DNA of 64,000 nt from Epiperipatus broadwayi (lineage: Eukaryota; Onychophora; Udeonychophora; Euonychophora; Peripatidae): assembly GCA_028023455.1 (NCBI GenBank), contig JAQFVV010012434.1:7251157-7315156 (forward strand), in the 5' to 3' direction. The position numbers and the translations under genes were made by a program. Shown one piece after another: positions 46,195-58,101 of this stretch. Within the stretch, counting starts at the first letter, position 1; every line of letters starts with the position of its first letter. The notes beneath the pieces are model-generated. The model was not told the origin of the DNA. It did not search any database and worked only from the letters and a program-made list of their open reading frames with translations.

Positions 46195-47354
46195 GAAAAA
46201 TGTTAAAAGGAAATGGACATGGAAGCATCCAAATGAAGGTACAGCAGAATTGGATTATATTTTGACTAACAGAAAATACATATTTCAAGATTGTAATGTT
46301 CTTAATAAATTTAACACAGGAAATGATCATCGATTAGTAAGGTGTAAGTTATGTGTTAATGTAAAACTAGAGAGACAAAAATTATTAAGAAAAACAATAT
46401 TTACAGTTGATATTCCTAATCTTCAGAAACATTCTAATGAATTTAAATTAGAACTTACAAATAGGTTTCAAGTGTTAGGAGATTTTGAACATGATTCAGA
46501 TTTGAATGAAATTAATATGAAAATAGCTGATACACTTTTAAAAACTGCAACAAACATAGCTGGTAGAAAAAAGCAACAATTGACTAATAAAATTTCTACT
46601 GAGACTAGAGAATTTATGAAGAAAAGAAGGAATATGAAGATATACAAAAATGATGTATTAAAAAGAATTGAATATCTCGAATTTTGTAAAATGGTATGGA
46701 AAAGAGTTGAAAATGATATAAGAAAGTATAACTATGAAATAGCAAGGAAAGCTGTAGAAGAAAATAAAAGTCTCAAAAATGTTAAACAACATTTTGGTAT
46801 TGGTAGGAAATTTATATCTGCAATAAGAAAAAAAGATGGAATTATTACTAAAAAGAGAGATGACATCATGAAATTGGTAGAAGATTTTTATCAAGAATTA
46901 TATAGTAATAAAGATCAAGTACCTCCTATATCTATTACATCTTCTGAATTGCCCAGAATTTTAAATGAAGAAGTGAGACATGCAATTAAGTGTATGAAAA
47001 AAAGAAAGGCTCCAGGAAATGATGGAATTATAATTGATATATTAAAAGAAGCAGGTGAAGAAATAGAAACAATTTTAGCAAAGTTATATACCAAATGTCT
47101 AAATGATAAAGATGTACCGGAAGATTGGAAGAATGCAGTAATAATATTAATATTTAAAAAAGGTGATAAAGAAGATATTAGAAAATACAGACCTATCAGC
47201 CTTTTATCAGTTTTATATAAAATTTTTACCAAGATAATTACAACTCGTCTACAGAGAACTTTGGATTTCCACCAACCAAGAGAACAATCTGGATTTAAAA
47301 GTGGTTTTAGGACAATAGATCATATCCAGGTATTGAGAGAAGTCATGGAAAGGA
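46106..47354 (+). pseudogene. RTE LINE endonuclease end and N-terminal reverse transcriptase
   Basis: The second frame carries the end of the endonuclease (DYILTNRK near 46249, NDHR near 46324) and a basic, Lys-rich linker. The first reverse-transcriptase blocks follow: KAPGNDGI near residue 300, YRPISLLSVLYKI near 361 and SGFKSGFRTIDHI near 394. It stops at 47366-47368. The true reading jumps at about 47354, where a deletion of some 30 bases appears to have removed the segment just before motif A. The frame upstream of about 46167 is a shadow of the endonuclease frame. Confidence 0.85.
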
Positions 47355-48416
47355 TTTGTAGATTATGAAAAGGCATTCGATTCTATACACATTTCTTCAG
47401 TGATTAAAGCATTGGATCATCAAGGTATAGATCCAGGATATTGTCATATTTTAAAGAATATTTATAAAAATGCAACAGCAACAATTAGATTACATAATGA
47501 TACTGGAAAAATCAACATTGAGAAAGGTGTAAGACAAGGTGACTCCATATCTCCAAAACTCTTTACAGCAGTGCTGCAAGAAGTATTTTGTGGATTAAAA
47601 TGTGAAACTAAAGGAGTGAAAGTAAATGGAGAGTATTTAAGTCATTTAGATTTCGCAGATGATGTAATTGTTTTTGCAAATAATGCTTCAGAGCTGCAGG
47701 AAATGTTGCAGGAGTTAGCAGATGAAAGTAGAAAAGTAGGACTAAAGATAAATGTTAAAAAGAGTAAAGTAATGTTTAATCGATTTGCTCAAAATATGAA
47801 AATAAAGATTGATTATGAAGAATTAGAAGAAGTTCACAGTTACAAATACCTTGGTCAGATTATTAATACAGATGGAAACATAATGGAGGAAATTAATCAT
47901 AGAATTAAACTTGGTTGGAGTGCTTTTGGTAGAAATAACTTGATACTAAAAGGAAATATGCCTATGTGTTTGAAAAGGATGGTTTTTAACAAATGTGTTT
48001 TACCAGTTCTTACTTATGGATCTGAGACTTGGACACTTAATAGAAGAGCAATACAGAGACTTCAGACCACTCAAAGAAGTATGGAGAGATGTATGTTGGG
48101 AGTAACAAGAAGAGATCGAAAACGCAATGTATGGGTAAGACAACAAACAGGTGTTACTGACCTTATTGAAAAACTTAAAAGATTGAAATGGAGTTGGGCT
48201 GGACATATTGCTAGAAGAGATGATAATAGATGGACAATTGAAATTTTAAACTGGATTCCAAGAAATTGTAAAAGACCCAGAAAGAGGCCACATGTGAGAT
48301 GGATGGATGAAATAAGAAAATGTGCAGGGGTGTTGTGGAGAAGAGAAGCTAAAGATCAGAGAAGATGGATTAAACTTGGAGAGACCTTCATCCTGCAGTG
48401 GATTGATAATGGTTGA
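47355..48416 (+). pseudogene. RTE LINE reverse transcriptase, catalytic part and C-terminus
   Basis: The frame starts with motif A, FVDYEKAFDS (47355-47384). It then has GVRQGDSISPKLF near 47527, the catalytic FADD at about 47651-47662, and the thumb region with YLGQIINTDG. The C-terminal part has WTLNRRAIQRLQTTQ, TGVTDLIEKLKRLKW and a Pro/Arg-rich RPRKRPHVRWMDEI. The stop is at 48414-48416, four bases from the terminal (TA)n. All reverse-transcriptase catalytic Asp residues are present. The element fails only through the two upstream frame breaks. Confidence 0.88.
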
Positions 48417-48439
48417 TGATATATATATATATATATATA

Positions 48440-49600
48440 GCTGCAGAAAAATACTGTTAACTGAAGGGAGACGTCTTGATTCTTCTTTTAGGCCTTAAAG
48501 AACGAGTAAAGCAAATTTCTATGGTCTACTCCACGTGCTGTTCAACATGCATTAGTAAATGTAATAAGTTTACTGGATTTTTACCTCTGATTTTAAGACC
48601 AAAAAAACCCACTATAGTCTTTCTTTTTAATTTCCTGATAGTTTTTAATTGAAATTTTAGTTTTTTTTGAAAACAGATAGAATATATGTATGTTGGTGGC
48701 CTAGTGGTTAGTATAGCTGCCTTCCAAGCAGCTGGCCCAGGTTTGCTTCCTGGTTAACGCTTTGTCATATGTGAAAAAAATGTTTTTATTTTTTTTTAAA
48801 TATCTATAATCATGACAGGTGAAATTAAATTATGTCCTTAATTCCAGGAGGTTATAAAGTCATCAATCAAGGCAACTCTTAATGATTCAAGACAGAGAGA
48901 TTATAAATATTGTAATTGCAAACCAAGGATTTCATTGAATAAGGGCCGTTTATTTAGCTATCTACAACTTCATATTACTTTCATGTTACAAAAAATTGCA
49001 TGAATTAGAACATTCTAATAAGAATTGTGTCATTGAGGATTTTTTGAGATTAGGAAAAATAAACAAACAAACAATGGAATTAAAAAGTAAACATGTAACT
49101 TACTACAAATGAAGATAATGGAGACACAAATTGAGAGATTTATTATAAAATTTAAATATAGAATAATAACATTGTGAATATTGATAAAATATCAGACAGA
49201 ATATGATTAGTTATTCAACTTAAATGAAAGGTAATAAATGGAGATAATTAAGATTTATGCTACAACATTTGTCATTGCGATAAAAAAAACATTATTTTGA
49301 TTAGACCAAATGACATTTTAATATTATCATAGGAGACTTTAATGCTAGAATTGGTAAATAATTGAAAGATAAAAGTATTGATAATAAATTTGAATATGAT
49401 AACAAAAATGAAAGAGAATACAAACTTGTGGAAATTGTAAAAAAAAAAAAAGGAAGTTGCAGAAAAAGAAAAATTGTGAAAAATTTGATTAAAATGCCTA
49501 ATGAAAATGCATATGTAAGCACTGAAATAAAAGTAAAGCAGAATTGTAATAGAAAAAAATATTTTCTAAGACTGTAATGTTTAAAATAGATTCAACATAG
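48440..49600 (+). mobile_element. Second RTE LINE copy, old and 3'-truncated
   Basis: This begins with the same leader as 45164 onward (CTGCAGAAA, GGCCTTAAAG, CATGCATTAG) directly after the (TA)n of the first copy. Coding remnants follow the order of the endonuclease: a TTTAATGCTAGAATTGG segment (49339-49355, GDFNARIG region) and an AAGACTGTAATGTT segment near 49568. It breaks off after the endonuclease, so the reverse transcriptase is absent. The leader lacks about 60 bp present in copy 1 but has an extra tRNA-like insert (48690-48760). Divergence is far greater than in copy 1. Confidence 0.72.
48690..48760 (+). tRNA. tRNA-Gly(UCC)-like sequence inside an RTE leader
   Basis: Seventy-one bases fold as a cloverleaf. 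The T arm is CCAGG-TTTGCTT-CCTGG (5 bp, perfect). The anticodon arm is GCTGC-CTTCCAA-GCAGC (5 bp, perfect) with anticodon TCC at 48723-48725. The D arm has TAGTGGTTAGTA. The acceptor is weak (one mismatch at the first pair and several G-U pairs). It closely resembles metazoan tRNA-Gly(UCC) but lies inside the decayed LINE leader. It is more likely an inserted tRNA pseudogene or a tRNA-derived promoter module than a working gene. Confidence 0.55.
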
Positions 49601-49794
49601 GTAAAAAAAAGGTAAAACAATTTTCCAGTAACAACTTAACTAAGACAAGATGATATATGAAAAAAAAGAAAGAATTTGAAAATAATCTGTTAACTAGTAT
49701 GGGTAGTGATAGATTTAATTCTTTTAACTGATGAGAATTTTGTAAAGTTTTAACATTTGATTTTACTTTTATGCCATTATTATATATCAGAATA
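49601..49794. other. AT-rich spacer
   Basis: This lies between the end of the truncated RTE copy and the next foldback. No feature seen. Confidence 0.4.
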
Positions 49795-50285
49795 TAATTA
49801 TTCAAATGGAAATCAATCTCCAATAATGCGCTAATCCTTAAATATAAATTTTCATGCACTCACCCACCAGTATGAATCACTTAAGTTTAGAGCATACATT
49901 CTATATATACCAATTCTTACAGACCATGCTTAAATCAGGGCTTGAATCTTTTGTGTGCCTGATGTTATCATCAATATTCAATGGTGCAAATTTATTTAAA
50001 CCATTGCAGGAGAAAGACGGTGTCTCATTTTTAACCACCTACGATTAGACAAACATAACTTATAAATAGATATGCACAATTGAATATTTGATTATAATAT
50101 CAGGCATACAATAGATTCAAGCCCTGATTTAAGCATGGTCTGTAAGAGTTGGTGTATATAGAATGTATGCTTGAAACTTAAGTGATTCATTTAAGTTTTT
50201 AAACTCTTACCGGCAGACGAGTGCATGGAAATTTATATTTAAGAAATAGCACAATATCAACGATTGTCTTCCATTTGAATAATTT
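49795..50285. repeat. Foldback element with about 190-bp arms
   Basis: 49795-49975 and 50098-50285 are inverted copies. Shared stretches include AAGCCCTGATTTAAGCATGG (plus strand of the right arm) and GAATGTATGCTTGAAACTTAA (with small differences). The spacer is about 120 bp. The right arm has an extra 20-bp insertion. There is no coding capacity. Confidence 0.65.
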
Positions 50286-51231
50286 CAAAGTTTTCAGTGC
50301 TTTATAATAATAGATTTACATTTATATCAGAATATAATAAATTAAACTTGATTTGTTGAAATTCATATTTACAAATGAAATCTAAAAAATCCCATTTGAA
50401 CTTTGCAAATATTGCAAAAATAAGGTGTAAGAAAACAATGATTTCATAAAATTAAGAAAATCTTTTTTATTGACATTTGTGTTAAAAATATGAACAAATA
50501 AATATCATTATCTGATAAATTTATGAAATTATGCTTTAAAATATTAATATTTTTTTTTATAATTTTTACAACATTGCAGTATAACCTGTCAGAGTGTTTG
50601 TGATGATATATTAGTGATCAGTTTGAAAAGACAAGCTTACTGGAATTGTGCAATTAACTTTGTTAACAATACACCAGAACACATTACCTTCTATTTTAAA
50701 AATAAACATAAACGTATAAAATAAATATGCAATCATGTACAATTTTAATGTTTAATAATTATTATACAATTATTGTTCAAAAATAATTGAGAATCTTAAC
50801 TATTTTGAATCATGACATTTTTCTATTGATAACCTGGTGGAAGTTTTTGAAAATACTCAACCTTTTTTCTCTATATAAAGTCTTTATTTTCTAATGAAAC
50901 TCAATTTAATTTTAAAAACAAAATATCTTCTAATAAATTAAATTAGAATTTAGAAAATATTGAAAAAATGATTGTAAATAAGAACAAAAAATGTAATCAC
51001 CATACAATAATGTGAAAATAATTACTCTTTATAAATTATAAAATTTAAGCAACTTTCCTTAGATGAATGTAAATTAAAGTTATATGTGCTGACATGCATT
51101 AATAAAAAAAGCTATAAATTGAATGAAAATTAATATAAATATAAAATGGAAGCTAAGCACTTTTAAGGGTATTAAATCCTCATAGTCATATTATATATGT
51201 GTATATATAATGTAATGGATATGTAAATATG
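50286..51231. other. AT-rich stretch, no supportable feature
   Basis: Nothing recognised before the start of the LTR at 51232. Confidence 0.5.
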
Positions 51232-52954
51232 TGTTACATAAGATATTTTATGTTAAGAATATTTAGAATATATATATATATATTTTATTAATGAAAGAGA
51301 TTGTCAGTTTAATAAATAGAATAAAGAAAATTTAGAATAAATCAAAAGTCAGTTAAAAGGGAAACAAAAGGAAAATAAAACTCTGTATCCTAATCTCAGT
51401 TTAAAATAAAAGAAAAAAATAGAAGAGGGACATATATAATTAAAGTATAATGCTGTTTAAAATTTTTATTTAAATTTGATTTCAATATAAGTATAAATTC
51501 CAAAATGTGATGATAATAAAAGAAAACTAATTATGTAAAGCTAACTTAAAGATGATAAATTTACTTGGTGAAATAATTTAAATTAAAAAAAAAATAATTG
51601 CAAAGAAAGAACAAGAGAATTTTAATGTAAGTAATTGTACAGAATTACTTTTTAAAATTATTTAATTAGATAAAAATATGATCTGGACAAAGATTAAAAT
51701 AATTTTGTAAATTGTAGAATCAGAAAAGGATTATGTTTTACTGAAAACAATAATCTATTTAACTGATTAGATAATCAATACTATAATGACTATTGTTATT
51801 AAAATTAAAAAAAGATTAACTAATTAGAAAAAAGAAGATTGAAACAGTAATGATGTGGGTGATGTCAGACAATGATTTATCAAAAGTAAAAATGCTACTA
51901 AATTTTTATTATAATTATTTTACTGGTCTTCTACTGTTATTCTGCTGCAATTTATTCTGCTGATACTTTTAATTATGATCCTGATAACTAAATGATGTAT
52001 CACCTGCTGAATTTTGTGGACTCCTTTATTGAGAGTAACTAGTTCATACTGCAGCATTGTATAGCTATTTATAAAGATGATCTGACATCACCATGAAGTG
52101 CTAAACTCACAATAGAGTGTTCATTTGTTTTCATCATCCAGTTCCTGTGCATTTGATAACCTGAGATGTGAGAAATGTCCTTCACTTGCCATTCACAAAG
52201 ATGTATGCTGCCCAGGAAATGAAGTGACAAGTCATAAAAAGAAACCAGGAAACTGTTCAAGAATGCCATCCATGAATCAATAAACTGGCAAGAAGACAAT
52301 GAGTGATTACTTCTAAAAACAATCACAAAATCTAGTCAATATAAGAAAATAATTCCAAATCTAGATGTAAAATGATATACATTAATGTACATTTAACCAT
52401 ACAGAATCACTTTGTTATTAATTTGATTTAATTTTGTTTTTGTTATTGTTACTATTATTATAATGTTTCTTTTTGTAAATAAATATGATGTTTTAATATG
52501 TTAATTTGGCTTAAATTCTCTCTCTATACATCACCATATGACATTTAATTAAGATAAAATTTGTTAATTATATTGTGTTTAAATATACATTGTCTGATAG
52601 CATAAGTTAGGTAAGTTTCCTGTTAGTTGTGGAATCATGTGCTTGGAGTGTATAAAATCTTCTTTGGTGGATATTGCAGTCAAATTGACTGGATGGTTCC
52701 TGGGGGACTTATCTTCAGTATAAATAAAAGTATCCATAGAAGAGGTACTTGTTTCTAGCAGTTATGGAGTCAGTATAATGGTCTTAAAAGGTGGCCATGG
52801 TTTGTATATTTATAAACAAACTTAGTCTAACCAATGGTTAATATGTAAAAATATTGACCATATTAATTCCTCTGCTTGTGTAATGGTGTTTCAAATTTAT
52901 ATAAATTATTATTGTTAAAATTTAAAAAAAAAATAAAAAATAGATATCTGTTAC
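51232..52954 (+). repeat. 5' LTR
   Basis: This aligns with 54375-56394 from TGTTACATAAG to GATATCTGTTACA. The 85-codon minus frame at 52069-52326 falls inside and is not a gene. At the place where the 3' LTR has a giant ATT run, this copy has only about four ATT units (52448-52462). Confidence 0.7.
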
Positions 52955-53173
52955 AAATGTCTTCCTATGTGTGCTTGAATATTACATTCTAATTTGTATA
53001 GAATGTGAGTATTCAATCATGCAATTGACCAATTGCTGCCTTAAATTGATCTCACCTATCAGATAAAGTAAAAAAAAGTAATAATAATTAAATAAAAGTT
53101 AATAATTTTTGTGAGAGATGTAACGAAAGTGGAGAAAACAGTCAACACTAAAATAATAATTTTATTATGGTTA

Positions 53174-53176
<3 letters not shown>

Positions 53177-53231
<55 letters not shown>

Positions 53232-53262
53232 CTGTGTGCGTGTGTGTGTGTGTGTGTGAGTG
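53177..53262. repeat. Compound (TA)n(TG)n microsatellite
   Basis: A (TA) tract of about 32 bp passes into a (TG) tract of about 50 bp with single interruptions. The overlapping minus-strand frames are repeat translations. Confidence 0.9.
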
Positions 53263-54374
53263 AGTGTACTTAAAAGAAAACATAAGATTAAAATAAATAA
53301 ATAATTGTGAGTAGATTTATAAAAGTAGATGTATAAAAAAAGCAATGGTAGAAAGCATAAATAAGCAGGCAGATAATGTTAGAGGGGCCTAAAATGATGT
53401 AGGGATTGGGTGAACACACTAATTAAATAAAAAAGAAGAAATTAAAGATATATAATAGATTAATAAAAAAAGATAGTAAAATCATAGCAATATTGAAAAT
53501 AAATAAGTAAAAAGCAAGATAACTATTATCATTAATAGAAAAATATAATAAAATTAAAAAATATAAATGCATATTGGAACAAGAGCAAAAATGGAAACTC
53601 CAGACTAAGAATTAAAAAATGTTCCCAGCAAAAAATACCAGCAAAAATAACATCATGATAGTGATGGCTAAAATGTTCAAAAAACATAAAAACAAAAATA
53701 AGGAAATTGTCAAAGAGATTAAAAAACAAAATGAAACTGTTGAAGAAATTAAAACACAAAACAAAAAATTAGCCAATTAGCTTAAAAATCAAAATAATGA
53801 GACAAATATAAAACTTGAAAAAATGGGAAATCAAAGTAATGAAACAAACATAAAATTAAAAAAATCAACCTCAAATGCTTAAAAAATTAGAACAGCAGAT
53901 TAAATCAGGATATAAAAAACAATAAAAGAAGAAATCATGAAAGAAATAGATGAAAGTATAAAGCAAGTAGAAAATGAAACTGAAATAGCATGTCAGGAAA
54001 CTGAGAAAAATAAAATAGAACAGGAAGAAAAAATAGAACTGTTACAGGGAGAAGAAATTGATAATAAGATAGAAAATGAAAGGAAATTAGACAAAATCAA
54101 TATTAATAAAAGTAGGCAAAATGAGTCACTTAAAAAAATTGGCAAGATAATTGAGAAAAAGGCCCCGATAAGTATTAATAATTATGAGCAGGAGAGTGTG
54201 AATATAAACATACCCATGCAAAATAATAATCCTGCAATAGTCAATCAATTTCTAAAGATAGATGTATTTTTTGAAAAAGTAGGTGAAACTCCCACTACCA
54301 CATTGAGAGTTTGGAGAAATATATTTATAAAAAATTTCAGCAAATTTACTTGGGTCCTTATACATAAATATATG

Positions 54375-56394
<2,020 letters not shown>

Positions 56395-56620
56395 TGTAGA
56401 CAATTGATTATTTAAACTGTATGTAAATCAAATAATTTATACAAAGAGTTAAACAATTTTATAACAAGATGAAATCAAACCTTCCCAAATAGAACAGACT
56501 CTGCATACTACTGCAATATATCCCTTGGATATTCAAAAACATTAACAAAACTTGCTCACAAATGCATCAAGTAAGCTATAATACTTCTCCCTCATTTAAC
56601 ATATTAATAAATAATTCAGG
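56395..56620. other. Short AT-rich spacer
   Basis: Nothing supportable between the LTR element and the family B hairpin. Confidence 0.4.
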
Positions 56621-56865
56621 AAAAACTCTCCATACAGTAGTGCCACTCAGTGCCAACCAGAGTAATCAATGACTGCCAGAAGGCTTGTGCATAAAATCCC
56701 TATCTAGTGCCTACTCATCCAATATCCCCAGACTAGTTTCTGGTTTGTGTCCATTGATTACTCTGGTTGGCACTGAGTGGCACTATTGTATGGAGAGTTT
56801 TGCCTGTTTTAATAACAGTAATGTGCTAGCATAAGAAATAGTGATCATGTGATGTTTAGTGATTT
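56621..56865. repeat. Family B repeat folded into a hairpin
   Basis: 56622-56671 and 56752-56810 are inverted copies (CTCCATACA, GTGCCACTCAGTGCCAACC). Between them lie unit sequences matching 15270-15300. A partial ribozyme core is on the minus strand (56720-56748): GAAA, CTAGTC with a perfect ACTAGT stem III, then TGGGGATATTGG. The CTGATGA half is missing. This copy preserves the presumed original stem III of family B. Confidence 0.6.
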
Positions 56866-57257
56866 AATAAATAATTCCATGGATAGAATCAATACAGATC
56901 AAACATTACACACTGCACACATAATTGCATGCCTCCAAGCAGTGAATCACCCACATTCCTCTCTACTTGGATTTCACAATGCAGACATTTTTACAGATAA
57001 GGCTTAGATAATCTCAAACCTAAGTTGATTTTCTTTGAGCATCAAAACACAACAGATTATATATTTGAGCCCACATCTGTCACCAAGAATACATTAAACA
57101 CAAGAACTCTAAGCAGATGGTCAAAGATGTCTGGTATATAACTAATAATCATAATGCCTGTTTTATCCACCAGTCTGACTGTGCAAATGTTATATCCACA
57201 AGTATGACTGTGCTGTCAGCAAATAACTATGTTCAATTCCCATGATGTTCTCTTGCA

Positions 57258-57470
57258 ACATATGCTCTGCTGTGTATGCTCTCCAACGAATGGTCTGCAA
57301 TGAATGCTCTGAATATACTCTGTATTCTCTGCAATAGATGCTTTCCAAACAAATGGTCTGCAACGAATGTTCTGCCACAGATGCTCTCCAATGAATGGTT
57401 TGCACCAACTGCTCTCCAATGAATGGTCTGCAAGCGGATGCTCTCCAACAAATGGTCTGCAACGAGTCTA
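57258..57470. repeat. Degenerate minisatellite
   Basis: A unit of roughly 25-30 bp built from ATGCTCTCCAA and GAATGGTCTGCAA recurs about eight times with indels. A flanking segment, TTCAATTCCCATGATGTTCT, occurs at both ends (57234 and 57490). Several overlapping minus-strand frames (57190-57462) are repeat translations. Confidence 0.6.
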
Positions 57471-58052
57471 TTTCTACAGTTCGCTAAAGTTCAATTCCCA
57501 TGATGTTCTTTCAGGCTGGCTGCTACAAAATGGTTCACAATGGGCATACCTTAACCCCAGTCCAGTTTAGCTGTACACAAACTCTTCATAGTAAGCACTG
57601 TGATGGCCACCAGATATCTTCTAATGGAATTGAACAGTAACTCTACTGTAGATGTACTCCATACTGTCTGCTACTCACTACTGTGTGACTGCTCTCTACT
57701 ACTCTCTACATTACACTGCATAGTTGTTTCCCAGTCTTCTTATCACTTTCTGATAACTGCAACAATCAATCAATACACCATCCAATAAGGTAACGTCTCT
57801 TATCTAGAAATATGTGCAATCAGCAAATATTTCTTGGAATTGTCGATCGCCATTACATCAATGCCTTAATTAAATTCCACAGTTATCAGCACACGATCTA
57901 AAAACAACTTCTCAAATACATTCTAGTTTTTCTGGAGTGCACAAACATGTCTGCCATTTTTACAAAACACTACAATGCCATAAACTGGAAGAAAGCCTAC
58001 TTCTTCTTTTCTAAGAAATGGACTAACTGATTTACATATAGTTTGAATAATT

Positions 58053-58101
<49 letters not shown>

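Larger units (their letters stand above)
45164..48420 (+). mobile_element. RTE-type LINE, nearly full length, inactivated
   Basis: A (TA)n tract precedes the element and another (48418-48439) follows it, as in RTE elements that end in short microsatellites. It has about 420 bp of 5' leader, one long coding region (apurinic-like endonuclease, then reverse transcriptase) split over three frames, and a 3' UTR of only a few bases. The head of a second copy starts immediately after the 3' (TA)n. The C-terminal region with ERCMLGVTRRDRKRN and LKWSWAGHIARR is typical of the endonuclease-reverse transcriptases annotated in many invertebrates. Two frame breaks preclude activity. Confidence 0.88.

Noticed and set aside
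53059-53345. Two minus-strand frames rich in His-Thr and Ile-Tyr
   Set aside because: They are translations of the (TA)n(TG)n tract.
57190-57462. Three overlapping minus frames with repeated HSLQTI/WRA motifs
   Set aside because: They are translations of the minisatellite in different frames.
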